Source of the DNA: Theobroma cacao
Taxonomy: Eukaryota; Streptophyta; Magnoliopsida; Malvales; Malvaceae
DNA: 64,000 bases
Reading direction: 5' to 3'
NCBI RefSeq assembly: GCF_000208745.1
Contig: NC_030855.1
Coordinates: 12,270,540-12,334,539, forward strand
This document shows positions 36,601 through 48,700 of the stretch, piece after piece. Position 1 is the first letter of the stretch; each line of letters starts with the position of its first letter. The notes under the pieces were generated by a model. The model was not told the DNA's origin, made no database searches, and saw nothing but the letters and a program-made list of their open reading frames with translations. The position numbers and the translations under genes are program-made.

Positions 36601-38100
36601 TTTTACGGTTTTCTGTTTTCTCTTTCCTTTCTAGAAGGACTACTCTCTCCATTTTATTTTGTTTATCATTTTTTTCTTTCTTAGTATATAAAAATTGTGT
36701 TCTGTTATCCTTTGTACCAACACTTACAAAAAACGTCTTTATATTCCTACTTTCTTTTATATTTTGAATATATTTTTATGAATTTTTTTAACCTTTTAGC
36801 ATTAAAATTCCTAATAATTGATTTTGAACATCTGAGCTTTTCAATAGAGGTAAAATATGATTGAACTTGAAAGCACGCACAAAGTGATCCAAAGTTAAAC
36901 TCTTTTTAATTTGAATTGATTTTAAAAAAATTTAAAAATTCGAACTCAAAAATAATCAAATTATAAAGTAACATAAACTAGAAACAGCATAAATTTTAAA
37001 TTATCCAAACCAATAGCAACTCGAACTTGAAGTGATCTAAATATGCAACAATTCAAACACGTAACGATTTGAACTTAAAATTAATCAAATTTTAAATTTT
37101 AAATTCATAAAAATTAAATATAGATATTTCATTTTATTTAAAGTCATTTAACATGAATTTTAAAAATAGTTTAAATTAAATGGTAATGAATAATTAGCTT
37201 TTTTTTCTTTTTGAAGTTTTCTAAGCTGGTTTTATTTTAATTGAACTTAAAGATTCGATTTATTTGTTGAACTAAAAGGCCGAGTTCCTTGATTCAGGTT
37301 GAAAGCTAACACTGTTAATTGATCTTAATAGGCCATTTGGGCCTTGGGCTTGCAGCTCCAAATCACAAATTTAGAAAGAAAAAACAAAACACTAAAATTA
37401 CCAAAATAGAGAAATAAAAAAAATGATGGAGGGAGGACCACATCTCCTCCCTGACTGAGATCAGTTCTGCCATGGCCATCATTGTTGCCCACGCCCCCCT
37501 AGTAACCCTAAACTACACTCAAACCCTAGAACCGCGAAATCACACTCAGACACCGTCCCTCTTACAACAACAGCAATCCTCTCCATCCATCATCAAGTAT
37601 TTTCTATAAAAACAAAAAATAACTTCATAAAAATTCAGCAATAGCAACCACAAAAAATATACATAAACGAAATTTAAAAAAAAAAAGAACAAAGTGAGAA
37701 AAATGAGGCCATTTCCTTTGGATCTTGGAAGGAAAGCAAGTGAAGGCAAGGTCTTGGTTTTTTTCTTTAAAAAAAAATTGATTGGCTTAAGAGAGAATTT
37801 TTTGAAAAACATAGGATAAAAATGATGTGAATTTTTTTTGAAAAAAACAGAAATCAAATAAAAATAGGAATAAAAAAACAAGTAAATGGAAATCAATCAA
37901 TAATGGAATTTTTAAAAATTTGTATTTTTTTGAAAATTCTTAGGTCAAAGAAATTTTTAAGATTCTGCCAAAAAGTGTTCCAGAATTTTTAAGAAAATTT
38001 CAATGTCAAGTCTTTTCATTTATTCCAAAAAATAAATAAAAAATAATAAAAAGTATAAAAAGGATTCATACAAAAGAACAAAAAGAAACAAGAAAGAATG
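36601..38100. other. Intergenic AT-rich DNA
   Basis: No gene recognised. At 37430-37580 there is a GC-richer patch with ACCCTAAACTACACTCAAACC and CCATCATTGTTGCC that could be a decayed exon or leader, but no protein family is recognisable. The flanks are poly(A/T)-rich. Confidence 0.35.
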
Positions 38101-41100
38101 GAAGGTCTAACCCAAATCTTTTCATAAAATAACCAATAAATCTAACGATGGAGCCTATTTAAGAAAATAAATGACTTTCTTAAATACTTTTGAGGTGAGA
38201 GTATTTTCCTTAGTTTTTGCTATAAGTTTTAGGAAAAGCTAGAAAAAGCTTTCAATATTTAAATAATGGGTAAATAGAAAATTAAAGAAGAAAAGAAAAG
38301 AATACATGGACAACAGATTATAATATGATTAAGTTAGGGATTATGCTAGCTTAGTTCAAGTTATGACACTTATAAGCTTAGCTTAAGTCAATAATAAACG
38401 ATTGAATGTCATAGGGACTGTTTAAACTCCAAGAATCAAATTTGAGTGAAGTGTTGGTGTTGATTATGTGTTAGCAAATTGATTTTTCGAGGTGAGTAGA
38501 TACTTCGTTTTAAGTATTTTAATACATATAAAAATAAGCATGATTATCCAATGATTTGCCTCACATGATTACCATGTTGTTCTCCATCATTGTGAAAGAT
38601 TTAAAGATGAATTCAATGTTTATTTGGCCCTTATCACATGTGGTATGATGCCTTACATTTTGCTCGAGTGTTCGTGTGGACTAACGGCCCACATCTGTCC
38701 CTTGTCACGTGTGGTACGACGCCCCACATTTGGCCTTTATGCACTCATGGCAATTTCATACATACTTAAGACATTATTATTGCATAACATTTAACAATTA
38801 AAATTTATGATGATCACATTCTATTATTTCCATACATAACATAATTTCACTGGTGGGTATTATTACATCTACCCATAGCCATCATGTGGTGGAGACTTAC
38901 TCATCCACTCTTATAATTTATATTTGTGGACATTTTACCATCCACATTTAACAATCCAATGGTGAAGACTTATTCTGTCACGACCCGGAACTCCCCATCG
39001 GGCCCGTGACAACAGTCGCGACGTTCCGATAAGCACTCATTACCTCGAATAGTGATCGAAACCCCACAAGGCTTAGCATCAACTTCCGCATCTCCCCAGT
39101 GAGCGACAGTTATTAAATCTCGCATTTCAAGAAATCATAAGTTTTTTCCAAATCAAAACAATAAAATATTATTTTCTGGCTCACAAGGGCATTTTCGTCA
39201 TTTTTCTTCGAAAATACCAAAACCCACCAAAAACATGGTGTAAAAGCTAAATATGTTCATACATACTTTAAATCAAATAACTAAAGTATAAAATTACTTT
39301 TACAATGACACGTGGGCCCCCAACTAACCAATAAGATGCGAGTTTGTGAACTTACAATTTTATCGATGCAAGGCTAACTGAAGTCCTTGATGCAATCGGC
39401 TATCTATCGGCTATCCCGAGCCTGAAATGTGGGGAATTGAGGATGGTGAGGTTATAAAATCCTAGTGAGTAAACAGACACCATCTAAACTATCTAAAGAC
39501 GAGTAAATGGAGACGAATTAAAATATTCTTTTTCAATATATGTTTCATAACATGAATATTTAGTTTACTCAATTAATCAACATGGCTTATATATCTCACA
39601 AAACTTGGCTCCTGTCAAAATCATTCTCGCGGATACCTTCGTCAAGGTATCCCACTGAGATCGCCAAGGCTGTTAAAAATTCATATTTCGTATAAAATAC
39701 ATTTTTCATTGAACATCACAGCCGTTCCTTAGCATTGGCTGAGTCTCACTCTCACGTGGTGGTTAACGTGAAGTGCACTAAAAAAGCCCACCTCAAGAGA
39801 TACCTACGCGCCTCTATGACCGAGGTGAGAATATAAAGGAGTTTACCGTGACCCTCTAATAGGCTGGTCCACGGAACCCCCGCTGCAGTAAATAATTAAT
39901 ATATACTCCACCAATTCAATAAAATTCATTCTAGCATGGCATGGCAATTTATCGCAATCTAGCCTCTCAAGGCTGAATACACAATACAAATAATTCTGAC
40001 ACCAAAATCAATTTAGCCATTCATGCTCATATATTGTCATAAGCCATTCAATTTAAAACCATAAATTTACAACACAAGCAGGCAGTCTCCAATTACTCTA
40101 TTTTCAAAACCAGTATTCGATTTTTCAGAAAATTTATAAAATCATTTTATAAAATCACAATTTCTCTTAAAACATAGCAATTTACCATTTAAACCCATTT
40201 TTCATAAAATCACACAATTGTATAAAACTACTCTAGATAATTAAGACGATAATAAGTTTACTCACAGTTTTCGAAAACTAAATTCGGGTACTCCAACTAT
40301 TACTCATCGGGTTCGATTTCTTTGCCCTTGCCAAAGGATTCACCACCTTGACAAATTGCACAATTAAGAGGTTTACTACTTTGGTACTAAACCAAAATAA
40401 ACTAATTTATACTACTAATGCATGATATGAAGTGCAAAATGTCTAAATTTTACCTAAACGAGATGTTAGCCTATTTTGATCTTTTACCCGATAAATCGAT
40501 ATACGCGTCCGTTTAAACTCCAAATTAATTTTTTTTTTCAGTTTCTATACCTCAATTGCACCCAAATTGACTTAATGTCCCTCAGTGTGATTCAAATTAT
40601 CGGTCTCGACAGTAAATTACGAAAATACCCTTAGTGGGTAAAAATTCGTATTTTTGCTCTGAAAATTTCCATTATTTTTTTAGGCTCATAATTCATCATT
40701 ATTCATCATAATTCCTCAAATAAACATCAAGATCAGCAGCCAATATTCCCCTAGAAAATTTGGCATAATGGGTTTCAATGGGAGAAAGTTATTTCTCTAG
40801 CTTATTTTTGCTATATTTCAATATAACCTAACTAAAATCACTTAATTCAATTAAAACCAACCAAAACTCAAGCTCAAAACTCATCCATGGAGGTTTGTCC
40901 AGCATGGGTGTCCATACCCACTTCCTAATTTTGCATGGAAATGAGAAAAATATGCATGGGTAGTGAAAATCACAAGGAAAATCAATGAAATTTACCTTTT
41001 TAATGCTTGATATCTTGATTTCTCTTGATTTTCCCCAAATTTTTCAGCTAGGGTTCTTATTTCTTTTCCCCCTTTTCTCTCCTGATTTGGACGGCTTGAA

Positions 41101-42131
41101 GAAGATGAGGATTCTGGAAATTTTGACATTTTTAAAGGCTAAAATAATATAATATTATTTTATTCATTTTTTTGTTTTATTAATTCCTTAAATTCCAGCC
41201 ATCCATTTGTTTCCAAATTTTCACCATACACTTGTCCCACATATCCATAGCTTAGATAAAATTCTCAGACTTATCCAAAGTCTTGGTGGAGTAATTTTTG
41301 AAATTTACACTTTCGCCCCCGTAAAAGTCAAAAATTACAGTTTTACCCCAAAAACTGAAAAATTACCCATAGACATATATTTCATCCCTCATACTCATAC
41401 CATTCTCCAATTTGTCAAATGTGATCTAAATTCTCTCAAAATCTCAAATTTTGTCCGTGGGTGGAAAAATTACGATTTTGCCCATACACTTCAAAAATCA
41501 CCGGAATTAAACTTTTTCACTGCCAAACCCTCAAATTATACTCCAATACTCAAATCATACTCCAATAAGTTAAATGGGGCCAAAAAAATCTTTTCTAAAA
41601 ATTCTCATTTTGTCCCCAAGTGGTAAATGATCATTTTGCCCCTAAATAGTGAAAATTTCGATTTGACTCCAAATTGATCCTCGAACTCTGAATTACCATT
41701 TTGAGTCATCCCTGAATTGTGAAACTCTTAATTTCACCTTAAAATTCCTATTTGAACTAGTTCGAGGCTTAATCGACTTAATGGTACCATTAGGGGCAAT
41801 ATCGTCTTTTAACAATTTCTCGAAATTCCTAAATATGCAAACTTTCGATTGAGCATGTAAATGACGTCGTAATTATCTTATAGAATAGGGTTTGACATAT
41901 TCATCCACTGTTATAACTATGTTTATGGGCATTTTACTATCCACATTCACCTTTTTGTAAAGGCGTCTTATTCCACCCACACTAGCACATAGGTTGAGAT
42001 GGTTTGTCTAATATTTCACATTCATAAAGAAATGAGTGGGTATGTATTCATTTGCCTAAGCTTTGACTTAGCCAAGCATCAATTTTGCAACATACATCCA
42101 ATCGAGGAGTACTAGAATAAAATCATTAGTT
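38101..42131 (-). mobile_element. Degenerate retroelement sequence hosting a 2.9-kb solo LTR
   Basis: The host sequence reads at about 38101-38975 and resumes at 41898-42131. Across the insertion a roughly 75-bp motif is tandemly repeated: GGAGACTTACTCATCCACTC (near 38890) and GAAGACTTATTC joined to ATCCACTGTTATAACTATG (38964-38975 plus 41903 onward). Repeats ACATGTGGTATGATGCC and ACGTGTGGTACGACGCC (about 38637-38730) also occur. The style is that of long Gypsy-type LTRs, but neither end was found. No protein is seen. The strand is a guess. Confidence 0.45.
38976..41897 (-). mobile_element. Solo LTR of 2.9 kb (GTCGTGACA family), TSD TATTC
   Basis: It starts TGTCACGACCCGGAAC and ends AGGGTTTGACA, flanked by TATTC at 38971-38975 and 41898-41902. 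It is the reverse-strand relative of 22412-25251 and 56979-59980. Shared blocks include the ends, the phrase GATACCTTCGTCAAGGTATC near 39632 and the repeated clauses like CATTTTGCCCCTAAAT. The open frame at 41207-41626 is part of these low-complexity clauses, not a gene. No internal region or second LTR is present. Confidence 0.9.
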
Positions 42132-43377
42132 GATTTTCACACAAGTGCATGTATCGTTAACAAGTAATATAGTAGAAAATAAAATTCATTCCCACAGAGA
42201 ATTGAATTAATTCCTACTTGCTAACTACTAAAATTATCACACCTTAATCTTATCCAAACAATTAAAAATTGAATTAAAAAGAAAAATTAATTTTAACAAA
42301 CTAAAGATTAAAATTAATCTAAAATTAACTAGTAAAATTATTTTATTAAATCTGATTGACTTTTAGACCTAAGATTATAACGTCCCTCAATATTTCATCT
42401 GAATATTGTCTCTCTCTCTCTTAAGTTAGTTTAATGGATTAAGTTGTTAATCTAAAGTCCTAATTTATTTACAAGTCTTTGTTGAGTTTCTCATAAAAAT
42501 CTCTCCCAATTAATTTATTATATGCTTATGCAAATTAAATTAAAGACAGATCCATTAAGTTTATGTTCTAATTTTGGCTTCATATGGCTTATAGGTGTAT
42601 GTTTACCCTATATGCTAATCAAACCACTTAATCAACTAAGTGCATTCAATCATACACTATTCTATTTTAGGTTTACCTAATCTCTTTCACCAAAGTTTAA
42701 CTTAGGTTTCAATTCAATCTAATTGATGGCCAATCAACTAGAAACATTAAGAATATAATAAAATAAACAACTTAAATCCATCAGACATAAATAAAAGAGA
42801 GATAAATAAATTAAACTACGCATTGAGTTCAGCCATAATCTTAGATAAATAAATTAGTTCCTCATCAAGTCACACATCATCATCATCAAATAAGGTTTAA
42901 ACATTCAAATCAAACTAAGAAAATAAGAGAATAACAAAAGGATGATAGAACCCAAGAATTTATAATCTTGATTTTCCAATTCTTCTTGAATCCTTCAAAT
43001 TCTTCTCAGCTTTAATGACTTTACTGCTTGATTCTCAACTATCAATATGGTGTTTCGTTCTCCTTCTTTAAAAAGTCCTTCAAAATGTTATTTTTATAGG
43101 GCTTTGAAGTTGGGCTAAGTTGGGTGAAAAAAGAAGTCTATTTTAATAAGGATTTCCTTATTAGACTATGTGAGTCGCGGCCTCGACCATTTAATTAGCA
43201 AAAATCGTAATTTCTCTAGGACTTTTGTAGTGTTTCAACTTTAACATGATTTTTGACCATTTTGCAAGCTGAATTGGGTGAATTGGTAAGTATGGAAGTT
43301 GTATCTTTTTCTCTTAGGTTTTCAATGGTATAAGAATCATCTCAATTGGAATTCTGTAGAGAAAGTTATGATCAAAA

Positions 43378-44201
43378 TGTTGGTCCTAAGTAAATGTGCT
43401 AGAAGAGGGGTGAATAGCACTTTTTAGCTCTTAGCAAGATGAGGAACTAATTTGAAAAGCAATGAAAATAAAAACAAATTAGACAATGCACAGGAATTTA
43501 GAGTGGTTTGGTCTAAGACCTACATCCACTATCTTGATTATTCAACTAAGGATTTTCCAAACTAAACACTATGAACGGTGAAATTCACAAGCTTTCACCA
43601 AGCTTTTACAATGGCTTTTACCAGGCTTAGCCAAAACCTTTCACAATAGTTTTTACCAAGATCAACTAAAACCCAACACCTAACTTTTCAAGGCTAAGTT
43701 AGAACCTATACCCAATCAAGCAATCCTAGCTTGAATCAATCCCTTAGAGTGACTTGTTCATTCTAAGAATACAAGGAGAACAGTGATAAGAGTGTACCTA
43801 TGATCACAAGGTTGATCTAAGTGGTACAAATGAAGAGTAGATCACAATTACAAAGATGAGAGTTGAGTATAGTAAATGAGCAGAGAGTATTTGCAAGTTT
43901 TTCAGCTCTTTTTTTGTGTTCTTGGAAGCCTCCAATTACATTTCTAATCGTTGGAAGTCTCTTTTATACTTGAAAAATCAGTTCTGAAGTGAGTTAGATA
44001 GTTTTTTACCATTGGAAACAGTTTGGGTAGAAATTTTGGCCGTTAATTTGTCTTTTATTGCAGGATTCAAATTTACAAACAAAATGCTCTTAGTCGACTA
44101 ACATATGTCTTAGTCGACTAAGTTGTCTCTGTTTTTTGTTTCCAGTTTCTAGCAGTGGGCACTTAGTCGACTAACTTACTTCTTGGTCGACTAAGTTGGT
44201 T
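43378..44201 (-). repeat. Truncated 3' LTR of the Copia element
   Basis: It matches the other LTR from TGTTGG to about GTTGGTT (50650-51517), then diverges abruptly near 44201. The last 324 bp of the complete LTR (51518-51841) and any polypurine tract are absent. The outer edge and TSD are intact, so the loss is an internal deletion. Confidence 0.85.
44090..44194. repeat. TTAGTCGACTAA palindrome pairs in the truncated LTR
   Basis: Perfect or near-perfect 12-bp palindromes at 44090-44101, 44110-44121, 44163-44174 and 44183-44194. Both pairs have exactly 20 bp between starts. Confidence 0.9.
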
Positions 44202-44239
44202 CCTTTTTCCTTCATCATATTTTCAAGCTTTGCAAGTTT

Positions 44240-45403
44240 TTATTCCATTTTCACCATTTTTGAAGGTTGCTCTATAAGCTTCCCATCCATTCTCATCAAC
44301 AGATTGAATATCATTTCACTAGAAAATTGTGAGGGTGTTGCCTCTGTCTGTGCTGGTATTGCAGAGACCTTGGGTGATTTAACAAAAGTTTCTCCATTTA
44401 ACTTGTAACCCATATTTGACAGACTACCTAAATAGATAGCCAGGTCTCTACTATTTACCAAGTCCATTTCATACCTTTTGGTCCAAATTCCTTTTTTCTG
44501 TACTAGTGCAGTAATGATATTTCCATATGACAGATTTATCTTGTCCCCTGTACAGGCTCTTCTCATTCTTTCAACCATAAATTGACCTAGATTCCGGGGA
44601 GTACCATTGAATGCATGCTCCATTAGCCATAAGTTTTGAAGGCTAATGTAGCTAAAACTATCACTTCTGCCATGAATATTTGTTGAAATAAAGTAATGCA
44701 GAATCCTAATTTGAGGACTGGTAATCAGGCTGGCATTACTTTTGGAGGAGTATTTTTCCTTCCTCCCTGTAATTATTTCCCACAAGGAGGATGGGTCATA
44801 ATTTTCAGGAAAGTCAAACTCTCATTCCTCACATTCGATTTTAAGTAAACTCCCTAGATCAACAGCAGTTACAGTAAATTCCTTTCCATTTAAAAACACA
44901 TTCAAGCCATCATTAAGATAATCATCAGGCTCCTCTAGTTCATCTTTGTCAATTGCTATACTTGAATAAAATTCTTTTACCAAGTTAGCATTATAGGATC
45001 GATTTTTAAAGATGCTAAACTCCTTCAGTTTTAATTCCTCAAAATAATCAGATAAGCTTGTTTGAATTTCTAGAATTTTACTGAAACTATCCCAATTAAT
45101 GTATTTTCCACAAGTAATGGGGGCATTCTCTAATCTCTTGTTTCTATCTTCATGTGCTTTATTCCTAAACTTAGAAGATAAGGTGTTACCTTTCTTAGAT
45201 GATTTTCCCTTCTCTTTTTTCTTCTCTGTTTTCTTCTATGTTTTCTGTTCTTTTTCCTTCTGCGATTTTCCAGATTTTTCACTTATCGATGCAGACCCAA
45301 TTTTTTGTTTCTTTTTCTATATTTTTGCTTGCATGCCTTCTTTTAGTGGTCGTTTTCCTTTCTTCCTCTCAGCAATCTCTTTAGTCAAAGAGGCTTTTGC
45401 CAT
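44240..45403 (-). pseudogene. Accessory ORF of the Copia element (plant transposon-associated domain)
   Basis: It begins MAKASLTKEIAERKKGKR (45403) and runs about 388 codons to 44240, with three in-frame stops (two in the Lys/Glu-rich N-terminal part, one TGA after KIECEE). The N-terminus is a highly basic, low-complexity region. The C-terminal half (ILHYFISTN, ISLQNLWLMEHAF, INLSYGNIITALVQKKGIW) looks like the domain often annotated as putative plant transposon protein. It sits between pol and the 3' LTR on the same strand, the position of env-like or extra ORFs in SIRE-type elements. No transmembrane helix is obvious in what remains, so calling it env would be unsupported. Function unknown. 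Confidence 0.7.
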
Positions 45404-45725
45404 TTTGGATTTGAGAAATTTCAAATTGAGGGTTTTGAGAATCTGAGTGGAGAGGGTTTCAGCTTTGGGTGGATTGGTTTCAGAAGAGAGAAAATGTAGA
45501 GGAAATGAGTTAATGGGCAATTTGATTTTCCCAAAAACTGTCTGTCTCCCTTTTAAATACTGTCAGTTTTTCTCCTGTTCAAAATTCAAACTTTGCCTCC
45601 TATTTTATTTTTCATCTAGGTAGTATTTTCTACCCATTCTTTTCACCTGGTATACTGCCCTGTTCACTATTTTATTCTTTTTCTCTTCTAACTACTGAGT
45701 CTTATTATTTAAAGAGACAGAATGC

Positions 45726-45768
45726 TCTTAGTTGATTAAGTGCCTCTCTTAGTCGACTAAATGCCTAT
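45726..45768. repeat. Extra palindrome pair between pol and accessory ORF
   Basis: TTAGTTGATTAA followed 21 bp later by TTAGTCGACTAA, the same pair type as in the LTRs of this element but placed in the internal region upstream of the accessory ORF (element sense). Confidence 0.75.
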
Positions 45769-45797
45769 TGTCTTTTGAGAAAATTTTAGAATTTTTC

Positions 45798-48700
45798 CTA
45801 AAGCTCTTGCATACTAATCATTCCTAAATTTCTTCTAATCTCATAGAATCTATCCTCATTTAAGGGTTTTGTGAAGAAGTCGGCTAATTGATGTAAAGTA
45901 TTTACAAATTCAATTTTAATGTCACCTTTAACTACATGATCTCTAACAAAGTGGTGCCTAATCTCAATATGCTTAGTCCTAGAATGCTACACAGGATTTT
46001 TTGAAATGTTGATTGCACTTTTATTGTCACAATATATTGGTATGTTATTCATTGACATTCCATAGTCTTTTAGTTGTTGTTTAATCCATAAGATTTGAGC
46101 ACAACAGTTGCCTAAAGATACATATTCTGCTTTTGCTGTAGACAGAGCAACTAAATTTTGCTTTTTGCTAGACCATGACACAAGCATATTACCTAGAAAC
46201 TGGTAGGTTCCACTAGTGCTCTTTCTATCTGTTTTGTTGCCAGCAAAATCAGCCTCTGAATATCCAACTAAGCTAAAGGATGATTCTCTAGGGTACCATA
46301 TGCCTAAAGTTTGTGTGTCTATGAGGTATCTAAAAATTCTTTTAACAGAAGTCATGTGTGATTCTTTGGGTTGAGATTGAAAACGAGCACACAAACACGT
46401 ACTGAATTGTACATCAGGCCTGCTAGCTGTTAAATAAAGAAGTGATCTGATCATACCTCTATAAAGCTTTTGATCAACATCCTTTCCTTTTTCATCTAAA
46501 TCAAGTCTGGTGGATGGACTCATTGGTGTATAAATTGATTTCAACTTTAGCATATCAAACCTTTTGAGCATGTCTTGAGTGTATCTTTCTTGATTGATGA
46601 AGATTCCTTTCTCACATTGTTTGATTTGAAGCCCAAGAAAATACTTTAGCTCACCCATCATGCTCATCTCAAATTCTCCCTGCATTTCTTTAGCAAAATT
46701 CTTGCATAAAGCCTCATTAGTTACACCAAGCACAATGTCATCCACATAAATTTGAACAATAATTAAATCTTTTAAATATCTTTTGATAAATAATGTTGTA
46801 TCAATACTACCTCTAACATAACCTTTTTCAACCAAAAATTTTGAAAGCCTTTCATACCAAGCTCTAGAAGCTTGTTTCAATCCATACAAGGCTTTGTGAG
46901 GTTTGAAAACATGATTTGGTTTTTCATAGTCCTTAAACTCGGGGGGTTGCTCAACATAAACTTCTTCTTGGATGAAACCATTTAAGAATGCACTCTTTAC
47001 ATCCATTTGGAATAACTTAAAGTTCATAAAGCAAGCAAATGCAAGCAGTAATCTTATAGCTTCTATCCTAGCAACCGGTGCAAAGGTTTCATCATAGTCT
47101 ATTCCTTCCTCTTGGTTATATCCTTAGGCTACGAACCTAGCTTTATTTTTGACAACATTCCTTTGCCCATCTACCTTATTTCTAAACACCAATTTTGTTC
47201 CAACATTAGGGTGATTTATAGGCCTAGAGACTAATGACCATACATGGTTTCTTTTCAATTGATCAAGTTCCTCTTGCATGGTCAATATCCAGCTTTCCTT
47301 TTTTTCTGCTTCCTCAAATGTTTTAGGCTCAATTTGAGATATGAAAGCTAAAAACTCACAAGTCTCCCTTGTTGCTCTCCTAGTTTTAACACCTTGTGAA
47401 ATATCACATATTATTAGTTCTTGTGGGTGATCTTTTGCATATCTCTAACTCCTTGGAAGGTCATTATGCTGATTTTCAGTTCTTTGCAGGGTTTCTATGG
47501 GTGGAGGTTCTGTTTCTCTACCTAGGGTATTTTTTTCACTATTTTTCTTATCATCTAAACTCATCTTTTCCATTTGTCTTTCAAGGACATTCGTATCATT
47601 TTCATCATCAGAAATTTCCTTTTGTAAGGTATTGGATTCATTAAAAACTACATGGATGGATTCTTCAACAGTTAAAGATCTTTTGTTGAAGACTTTATAG
47701 ACTTTTGAGTTTAATGCATATCCTAGAAATATAGCTTCATCACTCTTTGCATCAAACTTTCCTAAAGGCTGTTTACCATTGTTCAATACAAAACACTAAC
47801 AGCCAAAGCTCATAAAGTGAGAGAAATTTGATTTTCTACCCTTGTAAAGTTCATATGGAGTCTTTGATATCATGACTCTTATAGACACTCTATTAAGAAT
47901 ATAAGTTGCTGTGTTAACAACTTTTGCCCAAAAGTATTTAGGTAGATTATTCTCACATAACATAGTTTAAGCCATTTCCTTCAAGGTTTGATTTTTCCTC
48001 GCTACAACTCCATTTTACTGGGGTGTTCTAGGTGTAGAAAAATTATGATCCAACCCCTTTTCATTAAAAAAATTCTCAAATTCATCTCCTTCAAACTCAC
48101 CTCCATGATCACTCTTAATACTAACTATAGCTAGTCCTTTTTCATTTTCAACCTTCCTACAATGACTTATGAATGTTGGTAGAGCATCATTTTTATGAGC
48201 AAGGAAATATACCCAAGTGTACCTAAAGTAATCATCAACTATTACAAAGCCATAAGATTTTCCTCCTAGACTAGTTGTACTTATTAGACCAAATAGATCA
48301 ATGTGCATCAGTTCAAGAGGTCTAGATGTGGAAACAACTTTCTTGGTTTTAAAGGATGTTCTAACTTGTTTTCCTAGCTGGCAAGCATCACATATCTTAT
48401 CATTTTCAAACTTAAGATTCGGCTGTCCAATAACTAAATTTTTTCTACTCAACTTTGACATGGTATGCTTGCTCACATGTCCTAATCTCCTATGCCATAA
48501 CCAACTATCATTTTCAGCATTTGCCACAAGACATATTTCATAATCCATTTCAAGATCCTCAAGAAATACAACATACATATTCTTTAAACTTCTTCCTATA
48601 AATGAGACTTTATTAGTGCTTATGTCTATCACTTCACATTTGGTTGAGTCAAAACATACCTTAAATTCTTTATCACACAATTGACTAATGCTCAATAAAT

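Noticed and set aside
37546..37896. 116-codon minus-strand frame rich in Phe, Tyr and Lys
   Set aside because: Low-complexity poly(A/T) translation with no domain.
41207..41626. 139-codon frame in the 38976-41897 LTR
   Set aside because: It is built from the repeated CATTTTGCCCC-type clauses of that LTR family, has no start context or homology, and is not conserved in sister copies.
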